A stretch of 64,000 nucleotides of DNA, taken from Nakamurella antarctica (GTDB lineage: Bacteria; Actinomycetota; Actinomycetes; Mycobacteriales; Nakamurellaceae). The stretch covers positions 2,914,001-2,978,000 of the forward strand of contig NZ_CP034170.1 of NCBI RefSeq assembly GCF_003860405.1, in the 5' to 3' direction. The position numbers and the translations under genes are program-made. The stretch's first letter is position 1. Each line of letters starts with the position of its first letter. This document shows positions 43,888 to 51,962 of this stretch, piece by piece. Below the pieces are notes generated by a model that did no database searches, was not told where the DNA came from, and saw only the letters and a program-made list of their open reading frames with translations.

Positions 43888-43904
43888 ATGATAATGAGTA
43901 TCAT
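43888..43904 (-). promoter_or_regulatory. Candidate Zur box at the RiPP precursor promoter
   Basis: On the minus strand ATGATACTCATTATCAT is a 17-bp palindrome (7 of 8 arm pairs) 29 bases upstream of the precursor ATG. It overlaps the −10-like TATGAT (43906–43901). It shares 13 of 17 bases with the box at 31539–31555 and resembles Fur-family (Fur/Zur) operators in its TGATAAT core. The divergent pacL gene starts 213 bases away and seems not to share the box. Confidence 0.7.
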
Positions 43905-44117
43905 ATAGAAGTGATGTGCGCGACTCCTGGGCCGAAATATTGACCGTCACTCTTGCCTGCTGCGCGCTCACATGACGCAATTCATCGAGGGTGCGGCAGG
44001 CGTCACCGTTGCGGCACGGTCGTTCGATGCGGACTTGTCGCAGCTCGGAAGGTCGTAGGGTGAATAGACAGGCAGATGGTTCGCCCACGACCGAAACAAC
44101 GTAAGGAAGGCAACGCA

Positions 44118-44399
44118 ATGTTTATTGGAATTCTTGCTCGTCAGGCCGCTCATGCGGCGATCACTGGAGTAGTCGGGGTGGCAATTGTCAACGCTGTGAA
44201 GGGCTCCGGCGGACGTAACGTGGTCAAGAAGGCGGCCGTAGGAGTTGCCGAACTCGGCCTTCGGAGTGCGAGAGTGGCTGAAGCGGGCGCCGAAAACGTG
44301 CGGCTGGCAGCTGCGGATGTTATGGCCGAGGCCAAACAACGAGTGGGCGGAGAAGTCAAAGCTCCGGGTGTGCACACCGGAAACGATCACCAGCACTGA
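44118..44399 (+). CDS. pacL: PacL-type metal-binding membrane protein (DUF1490)
   Basis: 93 aa from ATG 44118 with AAGGAAGG upstream. A hydrophobic N-terminal helix (IGILARQAAHAAITGVVGVAIV) is followed by an Ala/Glu-rich amphipathic helix and a C-terminus ending GNDHQH, a probable metal-binding tail. Layout, length and position before a P-type ATPase match M. tuberculosis PacL1 (Rv3269) beside CtpC, where PacL1 scaffolds the pump and binds zinc. The plus-strand stretch 43905–44117 in front holds no supported gene. Confidence 0.85.
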   Translation: MFIGILARQAAHAAITGVVGVAIVNAVKGSGGRNVVKKAAVGVAELGLRSARVAEAGAENVRLAAADVMAEAKQRVGGEVKAPGVHTGNDHQH

Positions 44400-44460
44400 C
44401 GCCGTCCCTTCCCGTGACCTAGCGCAATAAGCTCTCCCGAGAAATGAGTGCCATCGCATC

Positions 44461-46695
44461 ATGAGCTTGCCCACGCTCCCCGAAACCGGCATCACAGTCC
44501 TGTCTGATGCGGCCGGTCGGATCCGATATTTTGCGCCATTGCTACGCGGGTCGGTGTCCAGAGCCGTCGCGGTCGAAGATGCGATCAAGGACCTGCACGG
44601 AGTGCGCGCGGTGCACGCTTACCCCAGATCAGCTTCGGTGGTTATCTGGTTCGACCCGCACCCCCAGCGAGGATCGGACCGGGAGCGATTCGTCTCCGCC
44701 ATACTCGCTGGCGGAACTGTCGCGCCCAGCAGCCTGGCCACGCGTGCCCCCTACTCGGCAGAAGTCCGCAACCGAGATCTGGTCCGAATGATGGTGGGCG
44801 GCACGGCATTAGCGGTCTTGGGCCTTCGACGGTACGCGTTTCGGCGGCCGCCCGTACTCGGTCCCACAAGTCGGCTGGTCGCGTCCGGGGTCACGCTGTT
44901 CACCGGATACCCATTTCTCAAGGGTGCGGTCGCCACACTTCGCGGCAAGCGCACCGCCGGTACCGACGCTCTCGTTTCCGCTGCCACCTTGGCGTCGCTC
45001 CTGCTTCGCGAAAACGTCGTTGCACTGACCGTTCTTTGGTTGCTCAACATCGGTGAGTATCTGCAGGATCTGACCCTGCGACGTACTCGACGGGCCATTA
45101 CCGACTTGCTCTCCGGCGCTGAAACCACCACCTGGCTGCGCTTGCCGGATGGCATTGAACAACGCGTCGATATCGACGACCTGCGCGTCGGCGACGAGGT
45201 GGTAATCCACGAGCACATCGCGCTCCCCGTCGACGGAATGATCGTGAGCGGTGAAGGGATTCTGGATCAATCGGCGATCACCGGCGAAAACATGCCGGTG
45301 TCAGTGACTGTCGGCGCCACAGTGCACGCTGGCAGCGTGCTTCTGCGGGGTCGTGTCGTCGTGAAAACGGCGGCGGTCGGCCGTGACACCGCTATCGGTC
45401 GGATCATTGCCAGGGTAGAAGAGGCGCAAACGGACCGAGCACCAATTCAGACCATTGGAGAGAACTTCTCTCGCCGGTTTGTCCCCATTTCCTTTGGGGT
45501 GGCAGCTTTAACCCTGCTGATCACCCGAGATGTCCGACGAGCCATGACCATGTTGCTCGTGGCATGTCCTTGCGCCGTGGGTCTGGCCACCCCAACCGCC
45601 ATCAGTGCGGCAATTGGCAACGGCGCCCGACGGGGGATCCTGATAAAGGGCGGATCCCACCTGGAGGCAGCGGGCCGAGTCGACGCGATCATCTTCGACA
45701 AGACCGGAACTTTGACCATCGGCCGCCCGATCGTCACCGAGGTCATCTCCTTCTCACCAGAGTGGGAACCGGAGCAAGTACTCGCCTACGTCGCCAGCTC
45801 AGAGATTCACTCGCGACACCCGTTGGCGCAGGCCGTCATTCGATCCACGGAAGAGCGACGAATAACCATCCCAAGCCACGAAGAGTGCGAGGTATTACTG
45901 GGTCTGGGCATGCGCACCCAAGCCGATGGTCGAACCTTGTTGCTGGGCAATTTGGCGCTGCTCAAAAGCGAGAAGGTAAGAGTTTCGCAACCGGCCCGCA
46001 ACTGGGTGCGCCGCCTGCAGAAGGCGGCCGAGACTCCGCTGCTTCTCGCCGTTGATGGGAAATTGGTCGGTTTGGTGAGCCTGCGTGACGCGGTCCGACC
46101 CGAAGCCCGCGAGGTGCTCGACGCCCTGCGAGCCGACGGTGTGAAGCGGCTCATTATGTTGACCGGTGACCACCAAGACACCGCCGCGAAGGTAGCCGCC
46201 GAGCTGGGCATTGACGAATGGCGATCTGAAGTTCTGCCCGAAGATAAACAAGACATCGTGCGGGAGTTGCAAGCTCAGGGCTATACGGTGGCGATGGTCG
46301 GTGATGGCACCAATGACGCGCCCGCGCTTGCTCTAGCCGACATCGGAATAGCCATGGGAATCTCTGGAACCGATGTGGCGGTAGAGACAGCCGATGTCGC
46401 GCTCGCGGGCGATGATCTCCGCAAACTGCTCGATCTTCGAGATCTCGGCAAGCACGCCATCGCGGTAATTGGGCAGAATTACGGAATGTCCATCGCCGTC
46501 AATGCCATTGGATTGGCTGTCAGCACCGGTGGCGCACTCTCCCCCGTCATGGCGGCGATCATGCACAACGCTTCGTCGGTTGCTGTAGTGGGAAACAGCT
46601 CACGGCTTACTCGATACCGCATCGCCCCGATGCCCGTCGCGCCGCCAGATCCGCAAAACCCCCGCAGAGTGGTCGCTCAGCCCCGGATTTGGTGA
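44461..46695 (+). CDS. ctpC: CtpC-like metal-exporting P-type ATPase
   Basis: 744 aa. A degenerate N-terminal HMA-like domain without CxxC (residues 1–95) precedes the P1B core: CPC at 369–371, phosphorylated Asp413 in DKTGT, SRHP, GDGTND. The actuator motif is TGEN (274–277) rather than the common TGES. Pairing with PacL fits CtpC-type pumps, linked to zinc resistance and manganese in mycobacteria. It would expel metal under excess, opposing the uptake genes nearby. Its last dozen codons are encoded by a palindromic repeat arm (46665–46686), so its C-terminus was reshaped by the element. Confidence 0.9.
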   Translation: MSLPTLPETGITVLSDAAGRIRYFAPLLRGSVSRAVAVEDAIKDLHGVRAVHAYPRSASVVIWFDPHPQRGSDRERFVSAILAGGTVAPSSLATRAPYSAEVRNRDLVRMMVGGTALAVLGLRRYAFRRPPVLGPTSRLVASGVTLFTGYPFLKGAVATLRGKRTAGTDALVSAATLASLLLRENVVALTVLWLLNIGEYLQDLTLRRTRRAITDLLSGAETTTWLRLPDGIEQRVDIDDLRVGDEVVIHEHIALPVDGMIVSGEGILDQSAITGENMPVSVTVGATVHAGSVLLRGRVVVKTAAVGRDTAIGRIIARVEEAQTDRAPIQTIGENFSRRFVPISFGVAALTLLITRDVRRAMTMLLVACPCAVGLATPTAISAAIGNGARRGILIKGGSHLEAAGRVDAIIFDKTGTLTIGRPIVTEVISFSPEWEPEQVLAYVASSEIHSRHPLAQAVIRSTEERRITIPSHEECEVLLGLGMRTQADGRTLLLGNLALLKSEKVRVSQPARNWVRRLQKAAETPLLLAVDGKLVGLVSLRDAVRPEAREVLDALRADGVKRLIMLTGDHQDTAAKVAAELGIDEWRSEVLPEDKQDIVRELQAQGYTVAMVGDGTNDAPALALADIGIAMGISGTDVAVETADVALAGDDLRKLLDLRDLGKHAIAVIGQNYGMSIAVNAIGLAVSTGGALSPVMAAIMHNASSVAVVGNSSRLTRYRIAPMPVAPPDPQNPRRVVAQPRIW

Positions 46696-46722
46696 ACATC
46701 CCGGGGCTGAGTGACCACTCGG
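46665..46722. repeat. Dispersed palindromic element, copy 3
   Basis: Arms at 46665–46686 and 46701–46722 carry the same GAGTGGTCGCTCAGCCCCGG-type sequence as the copies at 28976 and 29721. The 14-base loop differs. The left arm overlaps the ctpC stop; the right arm lies between ctpC and the convergent lacI gene, where a bidirectional terminator would be useful. Confidence 0.85.
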
Positions 46723-46800
46723 CCGGAAGCGCGACCCAAAACCGCGACCACCCGGCCCGTCGCGCCCCACGAAGGCGCACAACCGAAACGTGTTCCCTGC

Positions 46801-47877
46801 TCAGGTCCGAGGCTTGGCCGTCGTGCTGCCCGTCAGGAACTCCGTTTCCAACGACACCCGGCGTGGTTCAGCCCGATGGTTTGGCTCCAGCAGAAGCTGC
46901 CCCGCCCTGCGGCCCTTCTCGGTGAACGGTTGACTGACGGTAGTGAGACCGCGCGTTAGCGCCTCTTTAATACCGTCAAATCCGGTGACGGCGACATCTT
47001 CGGGCACCCGCTGGTGGCGCCTGGCAAGTTCCTCCATCACACCGAAGGCGAGAATGTCGGAGGTCGCCACCACGGCGGTGATACCCGGGTCCAGGGCCAG
47101 GATCTCAGCCGCACCCGACGCCCCCGCCTCGATGGAGTTCTCGAACCTTTCCACCACCGGAATTCGGTCCCAGGCCACGCCCGCGGCCTCGAAACCGTCT
47201 TGCAATCCCGCCAACCTGTTGCGCTGTACGTGGTAGTGCGCGCGCTGTTGCCGCGCGATGTCCACCGGCCCATCCCGGTGTTTACGACCCAATCTCATAC
47301 TCACCACCCCGATCCGCCTGTGGCCCAAAGCCGTGAGGTGGTCAGCGATCTCGCGCATCGCCGCCCTGTCGTCGACGCTCACGAGATCGACGCCATCGGC
47401 CAATGGCTGGTCGCAGATCACGGCGGGTACGGGCCGGACCAGTACCGCTTCGAGGTGGGGGTCGTCATCGGGCATGGCGTAGGCAACGAAGCCGTCGACC
47501 GCGGCTCCCGCGACAGCACCCACGTCTTCCGCATCGGGGTTGGCGGGGATTAGCAGCAGACCGGTTTTAGCTCTGTCGCATTCGCTGGTCAGCCCTTCTA
47601 GGAAGGAGACGAGCGCAGGGTCGCGGAACGCGTACGAAAGCTTCTCGGCCAGGAGCAACCCTACGGCGCCGGCCTTGCGGGTCCGGAGCGAACGGGCGAC
47701 AGGGTCCGGGCCGGGGTAGCCCAGCGCGCGAGCAGCGTCCATCACCCTCGTGCGCAGCTGCGGGGAGAGCTGATCCGGCCGATTGTAAGCGTTGGAGACC
47801 GTGGTCCGGGAGATTCCCAGTTCGGCAGCAAGCGAGGCCAGTGTTGCCGGCGGGCGCCTTCGTGAGATCCGTTCCAT
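46801..47877 (-). CDS. LacI-family regulator, divergent from MsiK-like ATPase
   Basis: 358 aa from ATG 47877; the frame stays open to 47925, but family members begin just before the helix-turn-helix (TLASLAAELGISRTTVSNAYNRPDQLS, residues 11–37). The ATG has no ribosome binding site and follows a possible −10 TACGTT, so a leaderless mRNA is likely. The effector-binding domain is of periplasmic-binding type (VAVTGFDGIKEA, LTTVSQPF). Two CG-centred palindromes lie between it and the ATPase gene, so it probably represses both until a sugar binds. Confidence 0.9.
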   Translation of the reverse strand: MERISRRRPPATLASLAAELGISRTTVSNAYNRPDQLSPQLRTRVMDAARALGYPGPDPVARSLRTRKAGAVGLLLAEKLSYAFRDPALVSFLEGLTSECDRAKTGLLLIPANPDAEDVGAVAGAAVDGFVAYAMPDDDPHLEAVLVRPVPAVICDQPLADGVDLVSVDDRAAMREIADHLTALGHRRIGVVSMRLGRKHRDGPVDIARQQRAHYHVQRNRLAGLQDGFEAAGVAWDRIPVVERFENSIEAGASGAAEILALDPGITAVVATSDILAFGVMEELARRHQRVPEDVAVTGFDGIKEALTRGLTTVSQPFTEKGRRAGQLLLEPNHRAEPRRVSLETEFLTGSTTAKPRT

Positions 47878-47936
47878 GGGAATTAACGTAACCGGCGCGG
47901 CTTCGGTATCGGTACAGCAGGGCACCCTTGCCCTGC

Positions 47937-47952
47937 TGGAAATCGTTTTCCA
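47937..47952. promoter_or_regulatory. LacI-type operator 1
   Basis: TGGAAATCGTTTTCCA has TGGAAA/TTTCCA arms around a CG-containing centre, the usual form for LacI-family sites. It is 60 bases upstream of the lacI start and about 100 bases from the ATPase start. Confidence 0.6.
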
Positions 47953-48016
47953 CGAATGTGGGCGCGGGCCTTTCGTTTGGCACCCGTCAATGGCTACAGT
48001 GACCTACAGCACTGTT

Positions 48017-48030
48017 GGAAAACGTTCTCC
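48017..48030. promoter_or_regulatory. LacI-type operator 2
   Basis: GGAAAACGTTCTCC is a near-palindrome centred on CG, 20 bases before the ATPase ATG and related to operator 1 (GGAAA–CGTT–TCC pattern). It would block transcription of the ATPase gene. Confidence 0.6.
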
Positions 48031-48050
48031 CATCTTTCGAAAGGCACCAC

Positions 48051-49148
48051 ATGGCAACCGTTCAGTACGCCGCAGCCTCCCGCATTTACCCGGGCACTCC
48101 GCCGGTCCGAGCCGTCGACAAGCTCGACCTGGATATCGCCGACGGCGAGTTCATCGCTTTGGTCGGCCCGTCCGGTTCCGGCAAGTCCACCGCGCTGCGC
48201 ATGCTCGCCGGCCTTGAGGACATCAACGAAGGCAAAATCTTCATTGGCGGCCGCGACGTCACCAACGTCCCCCCGAAGAACCGCGATATCGCGATGGTTT
48301 TCCAGTCCTACGCGCTGTACCCCCACATGACGGTCGCCGACAACATGGGCTTCGCGCTCAAGCTGCGCGGCGTCCCGAAGGTCGAGATCGCAGCCAAGGT
48401 CAAGGAAGCCGCCGGTCTGCTGGACTTGGAACGCTACTTGGATCGCAAGCCCAAAGCCCTCTCCGGTGGCCAGCGCCAGCGCGTGGCCATGGGTCGCGCC
48501 ATCGTTCGTGAGCCCTCCGTCTTCCTGATGGACGAGCCGCTGTCAAACCTTGACGCCAAGCTTCGCGTTGAAACCCGCGCCAACATTGCCGCCCTGCAGG
48601 CGCGTCTTGGCACCACCACCGTCTATGTCACCCACGATCAGGTGGAGGCCATGACCATGGGCCACCGCGTCGCCGTCCTTGCCCCTGGTGGGGTGCTGCA
48701 GCAATGCGATGCACCGCGGATGCTCTACGACCGCCCGGTCAACGCTTTCGTTGCTGCCTTCATCGGCTCGCCGTCGATGAACCTCACGACACTGCCCGTC
48801 ACGGCTGACGGCATCACCATGGGCGAGTCGACGGTCGCGGTACCGCGCGAGCTGCTCGACGAGGTCCACGGCCTGGGCCTGAAGGAAGTCACCTTCGGTG
48901 TACGTCCGGAGAATCTGACGTTGTCGTCGGAGGGCCTTTCGATCGTCGTTGACGTGGTGGAGGAGCTCGGCGCGGAGTCGTTCGTCCACGGCCACGATGC
49001 CAACGGCGGCCGCATCGTTGCCCGCACCGAGGCGCGCGTATCGGTGAACGCTGGCTCCACGATTCATGCCACTGTTACCAACCCGGAGCACATCCACTTG
49101 TTCCACCCGGAATCGGGTGTCCGCCTCGGTTTGGCAAAGGGATTCTAA
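48051..49148 (+). CDS. msiK: MsiK/UgpC-type sugar ABC transporter ATPase
   Basis: 365 aa from ATG 48051. ATPase domain with Walker A GPSGSGKST, Q-loop VFQSYALYPHMTV, signature LSGGQRQRVA, Walker B FLMDEPLSNLD and H-loop VTHDQVEAMTM, followed by a TOBE/OB regulatory domain (about 240–360). It stands alone without permeases. In streptomycetes one MsiK energises several sugar importers; the importer at 54.9–58.1 kb lacks an ATPase and is a natural client. Control is probably by the divergent LacI protein. Confidence 0.92.
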   Translation: MATVQYAAASRIYPGTPPVRAVDKLDLDIADGEFIALVGPSGSGKSTALRMLAGLEDINEGKIFIGGRDVTNVPPKNRDIAMVFQSYALYPHMTVADNMGFALKLRGVPKVEIAAKVKEAAGLLDLERYLDRKPKALSGGQRQRVAMGRAIVREPSVFLMDEPLSNLDAKLRVETRANIAALQARLGTTTVYVTHDQVEAMTMGHRVAVLAPGGVLQQCDAPRMLYDRPVNAFVAAFIGSPSMNLTTLPVTADGITMGESTVAVPRELLDEVHGLGLKEVTFGVRPENLTLSSEGLSIVVDVVEELGAESFVHGHDANGGRIVARTEARVSVNAGSTIHATVTNPEHIHLFHPESGVRLGLAKGF

Positions 49149-49168
49149 TAGTTCTTTGAAATAGCGAT

Positions 49169-49214
49169 AAGGGCTGGTCAGGGGTGCTTTTCATAGCTCC
49201 TGCCAGCCCTTTTT
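49169..49214 (+). terminator. Rho-independent terminator of msiK
   Basis: AAGGGCTGG pairs with CCAGCCCTT (extended by further pairs with a one-base bulge) across a long loop and is followed by a T-run (TTTTT). It lies about 20 bases after the msiK stop and isolates it from znuA. Confidence 0.85.
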
Positions 49215-49258
49215 CGCACTCGCATGCGTCGTCATCGGTGCCGAATCTGTTATCTTGA

Positions 49259-49275
49259 ATGGGAACCGTTCCCAT
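49259..49275 (+). promoter_or_regulatory. Candidate Zur box upstream of znuA
   Basis: The stretch 49258–49276, AATGGGAACCGTTCCCATT, is a perfect palindrome around one central base. Its inner 17 bases share centre and outer positions with the boxes at 31539 and 43888 (about 10 of 17 with the latter). It is 20 bases upstream of the znuA ATG, before the AGGAG binding site. Zur control of znu operons is well known; this exact site is inferred. Confidence 0.65.
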
Positions 49276-49295
49276 TATCGACAGGAGCTTCACCG

Positions 49296-50243
49296 ATGTA
49301 CGCCCGCCGCAGATCGCTCGCCGCACACCGCACTCCGTTACCCGCTGCACCAGTCGTCATCGCCGGAGTTGCAGTCGCTCTCCTCGCGCTGACTGGGTGC
49401 GCGAGCTCCGACAAAGCTCCGGTAGCCGATTCCACCAAGGCCCTGAAAGTGGTTACCTCCACCAATGTGTGGGCCTCCGTAGTCAGCGCTGTCGGCGGTG
49501 ACAAGGTCAACGTGAGCGCGGTCCTCTCGGACCCCAGCGCCGACCCGCACTCCTTCGAAGCCACCCCGGCTGTGGTGCTTGACCTCTCCAAAGCCGACCT
49601 GATCCTCGTCAACGGAGGTGGCTACGACGACTGGGCCCTGACTACCATCGCGTCTCTCCCCGCCGCTCCCCCTGTCCTGAACGCCGTGGACCTCTCCGGG
49701 CTGGATACAGGCGAAGGCTTCAACGAGCACGTGTTCTACGACCTTGACTCTGTCGAATTGATTGCCAACAAAGTCGCTGCAGAACTGAGCGCGCTCGCCC
49801 CCGCCGACGGCCCTACATTCACCGCTAATGCAACAGCTTTCACCGCCGGCCTCACGGCGCTCAAGACCCGAGCGGCTGCAGTGGGAGCAGACCACCCCGG
49901 CACCAAGGCCATCGCGACCGAACCTGTCGCCGGTTATCTGCTCGCAGACATAGGCCTGCAGGACGTTACCCCCGCCGGTTTTTCCCAAGCCGTTGAAGCA
50001 GACGCGGAAGTATCCGTCAAAGACCTCGCCGATACCAAGAATCTGCTGTCCACCAAGTCTGCAGCGTTGCTGTTCAACAACATTCAGACTTCGGGCCCGG
50101 TGACGGATGAGTTGGTAGCCGCCGCCAAGGCAGCGGGCGCTGGCGTCATAGGTGTTACTGAAACCCTGCCAGCGGGCATCACCGGGTACACGGTGTGGAT
50201 CGCTGGCACCGTCGATGCTGTCAGCGCCGCTCTGAACGCGTAA
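49296..50243 (+). CDS. znuA: Zinc/manganese ABC importer, substrate-binding lipoprotein
   Basis: 315 aa from ATG 49296 (AGGAG upstream). Signal peptide with lipobox ALTGC, then a cluster A-I ZnuA-like domain. Two expected metal ligands are visible (His in SADPHSFEATP and His in FNEHVFYDL). The third His position reads ATEPVAGYLL, and the fourth region reads LLFNNIQTSG without Asp, so the metal site deviates from E. coli ZnuA. The His-rich loop is absent. First gene of znuA-znuC-znuB behind a candidate Zur box, so zinc is favoured over manganese. Confidence 0.9.
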   Translation: MYARRRSLAAHRTPLPAAPVVIAGVAVALLALTGCASSDKAPVADSTKALKVVTSTNVWASVVSAVGGDKVNVSAVLSDPSADPHSFEATPAVVLDLSKADLILVNGGGYDDWALTTIASLPAAPPVLNAVDLSGLDTGEGFNEHVFYDLDSVELIANKVAAELSALAPADGPTFTANATAFTAGLTALKTRAAAVGADHPGTKAIATEPVAGYLLADIGLQDVTPAGFSQAVEADAEVSVKDLADTKNLLSTKSAALLFNNIQTSGPVTDELVAAAKAAGAGVIGVTETLPAGITGYTVWIAGTVDAVSAALNA

Positions 50244-50253
50244 ATTGACCTCA

Positions 50254-51039
50254 ATGACAGCCGTCCGCCTGCGCGATGCCAGCCTCGCGTACGGCAGCAG
50301 GGTGCTGTGGGAAGGCCTGAGCCTCGACATCGAGCCAGGCGAATTTGTGGCGGTGCTGGGTCCCAACGGGGCTGGCAAGACCTCGCTGCTACGTGTTCTC
50401 CTTGGCCAGCAAGCACTTTCCCGCGGCAGCGTGGAAGTGGGAGGCAGACCGGTACAACGGGGATCGGCCGGGATCGGATACGTCCCGCAGCAAAAGAACT
50501 TTGACCCCGGGCTGCCGGTACGGGCCCGCGACCTCGTGCGCTTCGGTATCGACGGCCATCGCTGGGGCGTCGGTCTGCGCAGTCGCAAGCGGGATGCACT
50601 CGTCGACCACGCGCTTGCCCGCGTCAATGCAACGGCCTACGCCGATGTGCCTATCGGCCTGCTGTCCGGTGGCGAACAGCAGCGGCTTCGGATCGCGCAG
50701 GCCCTCATCACCGAGCCGGATGTGTTGCTCTGCGACGAGCCGCTACTGAGCCTCGACCTGTCTCACCAAGAATCGGTCAGCGCCCTGATCGACGAAAGAC
50801 GCAAAGCCACGAACACCGCCGTCATTTTTGTCACCCATTCGCTCGACCCCATAGTCGATAGGGTCGATCGCGTTCTCTACATCGCCGCCGGCCGGTTTCG
50901 AGTCGGAACTGTCGCGGAAGTCATTACCTCAGAGGTGTTATCAGAGCTTTTCGGCTCACCAATCCAAGTCCTCGAGGTGGGCGGCCGGTTGCTGGTATTG
51001 GGCGGCGAAACCTATCCACACCACCACGAGGAACACTGA
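50254..51039 (+). CDS. znuC: Zinc ABC importer ATPase
   Basis: 261 aa from ATG 50254 (a TTG nine bases earlier is possible). Walker A GPNGAGKTS, Q-loop YVPQQKN, signature LSGGEQQRLRIA, Walker B LLCDEPLLSLD and H-loop VTHSLD. The C-terminus is His-rich (YPHHHEEH), common in zinc importer ATPases. It lies 10 bases after znuA and 13 before znuB. Confidence 0.93.
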   Translation: MTAVRLRDASLAYGSRVLWEGLSLDIEPGEFVAVLGPNGAGKTSLLRVLLGQQALSRGSVEVGGRPVQRGSAGIGYVPQQKNFDPGLPVRARDLVRFGIDGHRWGVGLRSRKRDALVDHALARVNATAYADVPIGLLSGGEQQRLRIAQALITEPDVLLCDEPLLSLDLSHQESVSALIDERRKATNTAVIFVTHSLDPIVDRVDRVLYIAAGRFRVGTVAEVITSEVLSELFGSPIQVLEVGGRLLVLGGETYPHHHEEH

Positions 51040-51052
51040 TGGGCGGCAAGCG

Positions 51053-51937
51053 ATGAGCACGGTCGCCAACTGGTTCTCCCAGTTCTTTTCCTTCACCGAC
51101 TTCGGCCAGCTACTCCCTCTGGTCAGCGGATCACTGATCGCCGCCGTGATCATGGGGGTGATGGCTGGCGTTGTCGGCCCCATGGTGCAGGCGCGGGACC
51201 TTGCGTTCGCCGTGCACGGGACCGCTGAGCTGTCATTCACCGGCGCCGCTGCGGCATTGTTGTTTGTGGGCAGCGACTTTGTGGTGCAGGGATCCATCGT
51301 GGGCAGCGTCATCGCCGCCATCATCTTTGGTTTACTGGGTGCGCGCGCCACCGAGCGAAACTCCTCGATTGGTGTGGTGATGGCCTTTGGTCTAGGCCTC
51401 GGGGTCATGTTCATCGCGCTCTACAAAGGCAGGTCTGCCAACAAGTTTGGGGCCTTGGTCGGCCAACCGTCTGCGGTCAACGGGAACCAGCTAGTGACCC
51501 TTTCCATCGTTGCTGTACTAGTGCTGGCTGCGATGGCAGTCTTGTGGCGGCCGCTGTACTTCGCGTCGGTGGACACCGAAGTTGCCATATCTCGAGGGGT
51601 CCCCGTCCGGCTGTTGGCCCCGATCTTCATGGTGGTACTGGGGCTTACCGTGGCAATGGCAGTGCAGATTGTTGGTGCGTTACTAGTGCTTTCGCTGATG
51701 ATCACGCCTACCGCAGCGGCGACGCGGGTGACGGCCTCACCCGTGAAGGTCGTGTTGCTGTCAGGGCTGTTCGCCACTGTGTCGGCCGTGGGCGGAGTGT
51801 TGCTCGCGCTGTCGCCGGGGCTGCCCATTAGCCCGTACGTCACGACGATCTCGTTCGCGATCTACCTCGGCTGCCGCGTCGTCGGCTCCCTCCGCGGGCG
51901 CCGGGGGTGGTCCAAGCGCGGCGTCGTCGTGGCGTGA
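51053..51937 (+). CDS. znuB: Zinc ABC importer permease
   Basis: 294 aa. ABC-3 family permease with about eight hydrophobic helices; GVMAGVVGPMVQARDLAFAVHG, split over residues 38–60, and GALLVLSLMITPTAAATRV are family features. Third gene of the znu operon; forms the membrane channel powered by ZnuC. Ends with a basic tail (SLRGRRGWSKR). Confidence 0.93.
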   Translation: MSTVANWFSQFFSFTDFGQLLPLVSGSLIAAVIMGVMAGVVGPMVQARDLAFAVHGTAELSFTGAAAALLFVGSDFVVQGSIVGSVIAAIIFGLLGARATERNSSIGVVMAFGLGLGVMFIALYKGRSANKFGALVGQPSAVNGNQLVTLSIVAVLVLAAMAVLWRPLYFASVDTEVAISRGVPVRLLAPIFMVVLGLTVAMAVQIVGALLVLSLMITPTAAATRVTASPVKVVLLSGLFATVSAVGGVLLALSPGLPISPYVTTISFAIYLGCRVVGSLRGRRGWSKRGVVVA

Positions 51938-51962
51938 CTTTCGAATCGGTGTAACGACCGTC

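Noticed and set aside
43885-44118. 77-codon minus-strand frame between pacL and the precursor
   Set aside because: It is antisense to the pacL leader, ends inside the candidate Zur box, has no ribosome binding site and no domain; likely non-coding.
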